Part shown: positions 57,455 to 64,000 of the stretch, piece by piece | Layout: the number at the start of each line of letters is the position of its first letter | Numbering within the stretch: the stretch's first letter is position 1 | Source of the DNA: Costus lasius | Lineage: Eukaryota; Streptophyta; Magnoliopsida; Zingiberales; Costaceae | NCBI GenBank assembly: GCA_027563935.2 | Contig: JANVAS020000222.1 | Span: forward strand, 1,674,001 to 1,738,000 | Length of the DNA: 64,000 nucleotides | Reading direction: 5' to 3' | Notes under the pieces: model-generated | What the model saw: only the letters and a program-made list of their open reading frames with translations | Databases searched by the model: none | Told to the model about the DNA's origin: nothing | Program-made: the position numbers and the translations under genes

Positions 57455-58859
57455 TATAGGACCCCACCTGTTACCTATAGGAACCAGACTGCCCCAGTGG
57501 CTATCCCAACTAAGGGCACCCCTTCTAGTGCTCCATCTCAAGGTGTACCTACCAACTCTAGGCCAGCCCCACCCCTTAACAAGGTGGTATGCTATAAGTG
57601 TTCCCAACCTGGCTACCTTTCTAAGGATTGTAGGAGGCAGACCTTGCTCATGACTGAGGACCCCTTAGAGGCGGCCCTTGAACCCCCCTTGGAACAAGAA
57701 GACCCCGGGGAGGACATATATGCCCCTGACTACAATAGTGAGGGTGACCCTGTGAATACCATAGTAGGGGTGGTTCGGTGTACCATCCTTAAGGATACCC
57801 ATCCCGAGGATTGGCGGAGAACTAGCTTGTTCTACACCTACACCCGTTGTAATGGAAAGGTTTGCAAGATAGTAGTAGATAGTGGGAGCAATTTAAATGT
57901 CATCTCCAAGGGAGCTGCCACTAAGTTTGGGCTTGACCTAGAAAGCCACCCTAAGCCATATAGCATTTCCTGGGTAGACCAAACAAATATACCCATCACC
58001 CATAGGTGTGCTATCCCCTTGCAGCTTGCTGCCTTCCAAGGGAAAATCTGGTGTGATGTTACCAATATGGATGTTGCCGATATTTTGCTAGGACGACCTT
58101 GGCTCTATGACCTAGATGTCACCCACTATGGTAGGAGCAACACTTACACCTTTATGCATAACGGTAGAAAGATCACTTTGGTGCCTAGTTTACCCCATGA
58201 GATAAGGGCCTCGCACACTAAGGGTAAGACCATTGACACACCCAAGGCCATCTCACTGCTTAGGGCCCAGCCTTTTCTACAAGAGATTCAAGAAACTCGA
58301 CAGGTGTACACCTTGATCATTAAGCCAAGTGATGGAGCGCTCGTGCATGAGACACCCCCGGAAGTACTCCGACTGTTAGAGGAGTATCATGAGATTACCC
58401 CGGATGAGCTCCCCGAGGAGCTTCCACCGGAACGTGGCATCCCACATGCCATTGACTTGGTACCCGAGGCCACACTTCCCCACCTACCGCACTACCGTAT
58501 GAGCCCTACGGAGCACGAGGAGCTCTGCAGGCAGGTTGATGACCTTTTGAGTAAAGGGCTGATTAGGGAGAGCCTGAGCCCATGTGCACGTTCCCGCCCT
58601 TTTGACCCTGAAGAAGGATGGTACTTGGCGCATGTGCATAGACTGCCGGGCCGTCAACAAAATCACTGTCAAGTACCGATTCCCAATACCCCGCCTGAAT
58701 GATATGCTTGACATGATTGCCGGATCCACTTGGTTCTCCAAGTTGGATTTAGGTAGTGGGTACCATCAAGTTAGGATCCGAGAAGGGGACGATTGGAAGA
58801 CGGCCTTCAAGACTGCCGATGGCCTTTATGAGTGGTTGGTGATGCCTTTTGGCCTCACC
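57455..58859 (+). pseudogene. Gypsy protease and reverse transcriptase, 5' part
   Basis: Same frame as the gag domain. CCHC knuckle CYKCSQPGYLSKDC (about 57590-57631), aspartic protease VDSGSNLNVIS (about 57878), then the RT approach (EELCRQVDDLLSKGLI). An extra base near 58589 shifts the frame; the RT continues as [38 protein letters not shown]. The coding sequence is cut at 58859 by a solo LTR and resumes at 61218. It is therefore dead by a nonsense codon, a frameshift and two insertions. Confidence 0.9.
58855..58859. repeat. Target duplication of solo LTR in gypsy RT, left
   Basis: TCACC against TTACC at 61213-61217: a 5-bp duplication with one later change. Confidence 0.75.
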
Positions 58860-61212
58860 TGTCACACCCCTAGGAATGATACAATATTATCTTTTCTGTT
58901 TACCACAAATTCCCAATATCCAAAATTCATTCGAACAAAATTTGAGAAACAACTTTGTTAACATAGTCCTAGGTGAATGACAATTCATGTAATCAAAATC
59001 ATTAATCATCAACCAACCACAAAGATAGATTAAAACATCAAACTTCATTTACACAACTAGTTCATACATACAATGTGCTATTATATCCAAAATTTGCTCA
59101 ACGTCATCTATACACAAGATATATATATATATATATATATGAGCATATCTTTGCATCACATTACTACAACAACTAAACAAGAGCGTATTAGCAAAAGTTC
59201 TTCTCAACACCTCCTTCAATGCCCCCAAGGAAAAGCAACCAAAGCTAGCCTATAGTATATGAAGCCAAAAGAGTGAGCTATAAAACTCAACAAGATCTAC
59301 TTTGCCCATGCAACAAAATACATTTTTGATTACAGTTTAAACAAGTCATATCATATGCAAAAGAGAAGCATCAATACCGAATTTATCAAATGGATATCCA
59401 AAACTCATACCATAATGACAACCTGTACATAGAGCATAAGGATGATATCAAAAACCCAAAAGATGTACTTATCCCAGGAGTACCACAATGTCACAATGGA
59501 ACTAATATCAAAGTATCATAGACAGTATAGTGGGAACAAAGCAAAACAAAGTCCTCCACGTCTGGAAGCAAGACTAACCCACGTCTGGGAAAGCCCACAA
59601 AGCAAAACGCCGGCAAAGGGCTCGCCATGGCCCAACCAAATGTGAATGGAGGGATTCTAGAGGTGGCTCCCATGGATTCAAGAGGTGACCCCCATTATTT
59701 CTAATGTGGCACTTTGCTCCATGTAGCACTTAGCTCCACATCCATCACTTAATTCCCATAAATGGGATCAAATCATTTTCCCACTAAAGTCATAAGGGCC
59801 AAAGACTTGTCATGATATAAGCAATATTATCAACTTTGGGATATTGCCCTTACAACATGATCATGGCTAAAAGTATCAAAAGTGACAAACCCCATGCATA
59901 AACTTATAATCATCATACCAGGAAAGGACATTGATCCATTCATCAAAATCATGTGCATGGAATGTGCATAAGAATACCTACAAATTCTACCATAAGAGTT
60001 CAATAGAGAATATCAATTTGTTCAGCTCAATTCATTCAAATGAATCATAGGAAGATACTACATAAAACCATAAAATATAGGATTCATTGAAACCGTATTT
60101 CAGTCTATTTTCCAATAAGCTTGGTTTGAGTCCATTTGACAGAGTATACAAAAAGATAATAGGGTTATAGTAACAAAGGGTCAAACTGCCCTGTTCCCCA
60201 AAATTTCAGGGCATTAAACTAGAGAATGCAATCCGTTTATAACTACGAAGCATATCAAAGATATACAATATATGATCCTTTGGAAATATATTTAAATCTT
60301 CGTTCAGTTAAATCAAGAATCAGGCAAAACCGAGTGGTATATCAGAAGTTATACACAAAACCACACAAGTAAGTCAGTCTGGTTTTACAGCAAGTATATA
60401 CTGAATGATGCTACATCATTGATGCCTGAGCTCAAAGTACCTATATCCAATATTGGATGCGTTGGAAAGGTGTTCAAGTCTTCTTTTCTACAAATCAATT
60501 CTCAATTATAAACCATTTGTGTGTATAAAGATATAGAAGAAGAACCCTAACAAGGTCAGATTTACACACTCACATCACCTTAACCATGCTTTTAAAATTT
60601 TCCATATTTGTTTATGAAAAACACCTTCGAAATTCATTTTGATTTCAACAAATCAGAGTATCAACTAAAGGATTTGAAGATCATTTGAGGATGAAATTAT
60701 CATATTTATGAAACCATGAATTTAGGGCATAGGGTAGAAACTTGCCTTATGAAAATTTGTGCCTTTTCTAAGTCTTCTTCTTCTTTCACAACCTTCACCA
60801 CTTCTTCTACAAGCCCAAACGAAGTTGCTGGTAAAAACCTATTTTTTTTCCCTTCTTTTTACTTCATTTTACCTCATTAGTCACCCCTAGTATGAGGTGT
60901 CATCACCAAGTTCATCTTATCCTCATGACAAGCTTGAGGTGGCTCAAAGACAAGCATGAGGTGTTTTTCTTTTTATGCATTTCACTTAACCACTGATATC
61001 CTTTCTCTCTTATTTGTTTTGACTTTACCAAATAAGGAGAAATCACTTATTCAAATTCTCACTTAAGTGCTCAACATGCATCCAAAATAATTACATTTAT
61101 ACTTTAGTCTTTTTTTCTTTATGCATTATTCCTCTTGAGTTACTATGGGTATTTCTCTATATTACTTCATAATCTTCATAATGATGTTAGAAGCTAAATC
61201 ATGGATATCACA
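58860..61212 (+). mobile_element. 2.35-kb solo LTR inserted in gypsy RT
   Basis: Begins TGTCACACCCC and ends GATATCACA. Removing it together with one target copy brings PFGLT next to NAPSTF, the normal RT sequence, so both edges are well fixed. TGTCACACCCC is a start I associate with long chromoviral (Del/Tekay-type) LTRs. AT-rich, no coding domain; (AT)n at about 59120-59142. It could be a non-autonomous element rather than a solo LTR, but no primer site was seen inside. Confidence 0.8.
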
Positions 61213-61217
61213 TTACC
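61213..61217. repeat. Target duplication of solo LTR in gypsy RT, right
   Basis: TTACC, one change from 58855-58859. Confidence 0.75.
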
Positions 61218-61511
61218 AATGCCCCCTCCACCTTTATGCGGCTAATGAATCATGTGCTGAAACCTTATATAGGGAAATTCCTTGTAGTTTACTTTGATGA
61301 TATACTAATCTTTAGCAACAACAAGGAAGAACACCTAGAGCATACCCGGGCCCTATTGGACATCCTGAAGGAAGAGAGGTTGTTCCTTAATCTAAAAAAG
61401 TGTGTGTTCATGACCAAGGAAGTAGAGTTCCTTGGGTTCATCGTCTCTGATGCTAGACTTAAGGCTGATCCTGCTAAAATCAAGGCTGTCGTAGAGTGGC
61501 CTGAAAACCCC
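61218..61511 (+). pseudogene. Gypsy reverse transcriptase, 3' part
   Basis: Continues the RT after the solo [17 protein letters not shown], then the catalytic YFDDILIFS at about 61290-61316, then [17 protein letters not shown] and AVVEWPENP. It stops abruptly at copia element 3. No RNase H or integrase of this element is in the window; they may lie beyond element 3. Confidence 0.92.
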
Positions 61512-61516
61512 TAATA
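61512..61516. repeat. Probable target duplication of copia element 3, left
   Basis: TAATA directly before the LTR. The matching copy would lie outside the window, so this is unverified. Confidence 0.5.
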
Positions 61517-63223
61517 TGAGGGGGGTCCCCTTCAAGGGGGAGCGCAAGGGGTGAAACCCTAAGGGTGGCGCATAGAGACTTTGCAACGGAAACTAGGGTT
61601 TCAAGATCTACTTGTATGTTATATGATCAACTAGCATGTTGATTGTATAGATCGAAAAAGATCATACCATAGCCATGAAGAAGATGCGGCTTGGAAGTAA
61701 AGATCGAAGGGATCTTCTCCAAAGAAGTCACACACAAGGGATGAAATCTTCCTCCTTGCGCAACTCTTGTGCTAGCAAGATTGCCAAGTCTCCCAACCGT
61801 GTGAAGAAGATGAGATGAAAGGCTTGCTTCTCGTCGAGAGCTCTCCCTCCTTGCGCAAACGATACCTTACCCCAAGAGCAAGCATCAAAGCATAGAGGCG
61901 TTGAGTCAACATAGGCGTTTTGGCGTTAAGGCTTTCATTCAAGTGATGCCGTTACCCTTCCAAATATGGAAGGTTGAAGCCATGCGATCACTTGTAGAAA
62001 AACCGCCCAAAATGCCTTCAATCCTTGAACCATACGTTCAGCCATGTGAACCGGTTCAAGCCAATTAGGTTCAACTCAATTTGGTTCAAAAAACCAAATC
62101 AAACTAACCCAAGCCATGGTCTAGATCTCTTTGAACCAAATGGTTTAAGATCCAACCGTTCATCTCTGGATGCTCTTGATCTCTCCGATCTAGCATCCAC
62201 ACTCTCGATCGAAGCTTACCGATCTCAAGCCCTAATCAATCAAACATGATCAGACCAGATCTCACTTACAATCAGAGTCTAAACTCCTTTAAACTGAACC
62301 AAAACAATTCAGTCCACACGATCTGACTTAAGTAAGCCATATCACCAAATTGTGCGACCCTGAGGGTTTCCTTTAAATGTCGGTAACGATAACTTACGTT
62401 ATCACGATCAGTGAGGGGTATCTAGCAACACATCACTGTCTCCCGATATAAAGGAAAGAGTCTTCCAAGACTACACCCAAACCACAGCACAAGTGTGAAT
62501 CAATTCACAAGGCATACATGTTTCCTTTGCCACTGGATGTTCTGATTGGACAAGCCTGTCAAGCTTGTAACTCCAATACGATGAGCATGATTAGATCAGA
62601 TGAGCATAGTCACCTGGGTATGGCCATACACTATTCTCAATCATCTCATTCAGGGGGCCCCTTTAGAACATCTCACTCCTTAAACAAGGAGACGGCAATC
62701 CTTTATCTATCACTAGTGCCCTAACCTGACACATGATCATTATCCAAGATAGTCTATGATCATTATATTTCAAATGATATTGAACTACCTCAAAACAATG
62801 ACATTCATCATCTAGAAACACAAGTGATCTCAAGTCAAAGGACATGTGCCACTTGTAGCATACAAGGATTATTCACATTGTGACAAGCAATTGAATATCC
62901 TAGTAGGGTCTGTCCAGTACATCCAATGTACCCATGAGTCTACATCTTATTCCATGCTCGAAGCATCCTATAAGATTAGAACACATATTAGTCTTAACCA
63001 TATCAAGGCTGTCTCATGTTCACCAAGATATATCGACTAAGGACATCAGTGCATGTCAGCCTACCTGAACAGCTTTGAGACATTATTCAGTAGTACACTT
63101 ATTACAGCAGACAAGGTAACAACCTGAATAACAACCATTGCCTTTATAAACTTAAGAGTTTATACAATGATACTATTACAATCCCAAGGCCTCAAACATT
63201 AGCCTTAAGGGCATACCCCAACA
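61517..63223 (-). repeat. 3' LTR of copia element 3
   Basis: Plus-strand view starts TGAGGGGGGTCCCC and ends ATACCCCAACA. I preferred TG at 61517 over TG at 61502 because it aligns with the LTR edge of element 2, and the GAAAACCCC before it reads as gypsy RT. Confidence 0.85.
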
Positions 63224-63234
63224 ATCTCCCACTT
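63224..63234 (-). other. Polypurine tract of copia element 3
   Basis: Minus strand AAGTGGGAGAT next to the LTR. Confidence 0.9.
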
Positions 63235-63243
63235 GCACTTAAT

Positions 63244-64000
63244 CTAATGGTTGAGAAATCTCAAACCCATATTATTACAGTGCTTCTCATGCTTCTGCTG
63301 CGCCAGAGGCTTGGTAAGCGGGTCTGCCAGATTGTCATCTGTATGAACCTTGCATATTTTGATCTCGCCACGATCAATGATCTCCCGGATCAAGTGAAAA
63401 CGTCTCTGTATGTGCTTGGACTTCTGGTGCGACCGTGGTTCCTTTGCTTGTGCGATGGCTCCAGTGTTATCACAGAAGATAACCAAAGGATCGACACTCG
63501 AAGGAACAACACCAAGTTCTCTCACGAACTTATGAATCCACACTGCCTCCTTGGATGCTTCCGAGGCTGCAACATACTCGGCTTCTGTTGTGGAATCAGC
63601 AACAGTTGACTGTTTGAAACTCTTCCACACCACTGCTCCACCATTCAAGCTAAAAACATAGCCTGATTGCGATCGGAAATCATCCTGGTCCGACTGGAAC
63701 GAAGCGTCAGTATATCCTTCTATACTGAGTTCTTCCTGACCACCATATATCAAGAACATATCTTTGGTCCTCCGCAGATATTTTATAATGTTCTTGACTG
63801 CAATCCAGTGCGCCATACCTGGATTACTTTGGAACCGACTGGTCACGCTTAACCCGTAAGCGACGTCTGGGCGAGTACACAACATCGCATACATAATGGA
63901 TCCAATAGCCGAAGCATAAGGCGTATTGTCCATTTCATCTTTCTCAGTCTGTGTTTGTGGACACTGACTCTTCGAAAGATTCAGACTATGTCTGACTGGA
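63244..64000 (-). CDS. Copia gag-pol of element 3, C-terminal part
   Basis: RNase H end of the copia polyprotein, ending with the same TAG as elements 1 and 2. Motifs: [44 protein letters not shown]. The frame is open to the window edge. Where element 2 has HGLN near the edge, this copy has HSLN. Whether the rest is intact cannot be judged here. Confidence 0.9.
   Translation of the reverse strand, partial: PVRHSLNLSKSQCPQTQTEKDEMDNTPYASAIGSIMYAMLCTRPDVAYGLSVTSRFQSNPGMAHWIAVKNIIKYLRRTKDMFLIYGGQEELSIEGYTDASFQSDQDDFRSQSGYVFSLNGGAVVWKSFKQSTVADSTTEAEYVAASEASKEAVWIHKFVRELGVVPSSVDPLVIFCDNTGAIAQAKEPRSHQKSKHIQRRFHLIREIIDRGEIKICKVHTDDNLADPLTKPLAQQKHEKHCNNMGLRFLNH

Larger units (their letters stand above)
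61517..64000 (-). mobile_element. Copia element 3, partial at window edge
   Basis: Same family and orientation as elements 1 and 2. The 3' LTR, polypurine tract and the RNase H end of gag-pol are present; the rest lies beyond the window. The LTR (1,707 bp) has a U5 end closer to the plus-strand solo LTR at 13873-15565 than to elements 1 or 2. Confidence 0.93.

Noticed and set aside
61502..61516. LTR start of copia element 3 at TG 61502
   Set aside because: The 15 bases from here read on as gypsy RT codons (PENP), and TG at 61517 aligns with the LTR edge of element 2.
1..64000. CRISPR array, operon or bacterial defence system
   Set aside because: All direct repeats found are LTRs, tandem duplications or microsatellites in a plant genome; there are no evenly spaced repeat-spacer units and no bacterial genes.

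Overview
This is a plant nuclear window: one spliced gene inside dense, nested transposable elements. Plant origin is indicated by the intron structure, the telo-box and GGCCCA motifs in the promoter, the Ty1/copia and Ty3/gypsy families with initiator-Met primer sites, and the hAT element. The main copia family resembles the Angela/BARE type (LTR beginning TGTTGGGGTATGCCC, long LTRs), which is common in monocots; a non-grass monocot is my guess, not something shown.

Gene. The only recognisable host gene is serine/threonine protein phosphatase 5 (PP5) on the + strand, start codon at 22477 and stop at 51464. I traced twelve coding exons that join in frame into 486 codons plus stop. All six metal ligands and the other catalytic residues checked lie exactly 12 residues before their human PP5 counterparts. 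The gene is stretched to 29 kb by insertions: a 9,069-bp copia element in intron 1 (14.2 kb), a 3,311-bp hAT element in intron 4 (6.7 kb) and a 1,599-bp solo LTR in intron 6 (3.1 kb).

Layout. 1-1403 and 10484-13311: Athila-like gypsy LTR and 3' region, split by copia element 1 (1404-10478, minus strand). 13312-15856: a second Athila/Tat-like relic split by a solo LTR of the same copia family (13873-15565, plus strand). 15857-19466: 5'-truncated SIRE-like copia relic with its 3' LTR. 19467-21180: AT-rich, nothing recognised. 21181-51464: PP5 promoter, 5' UTR and gene. 51465-53947: 3' flank, mostly AT-rich. 53948-61511: degraded gypsy element (primer site, gag, protease, RT), interrupted by a 2,353-bp solo LTR (58860-61212) and then by copia element 3 (61517 to the window end, minus strand).

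The copia family occurs four times. Element 2 looks youngest: its LTRs have the same length and no difference I noticed, and its polyprotein frame is open except for one stop codon. Element 1 has two in-frame stops, a lost start codon and a lost protease aspartate. No CRISPR array, rRNA or tRNA gene, or bacterial feature was seen. I found no convincing new biological system; the most useful items are the insertion junctions, the state of the phosphatase gene, and small conserved hairpins in the copia leader.
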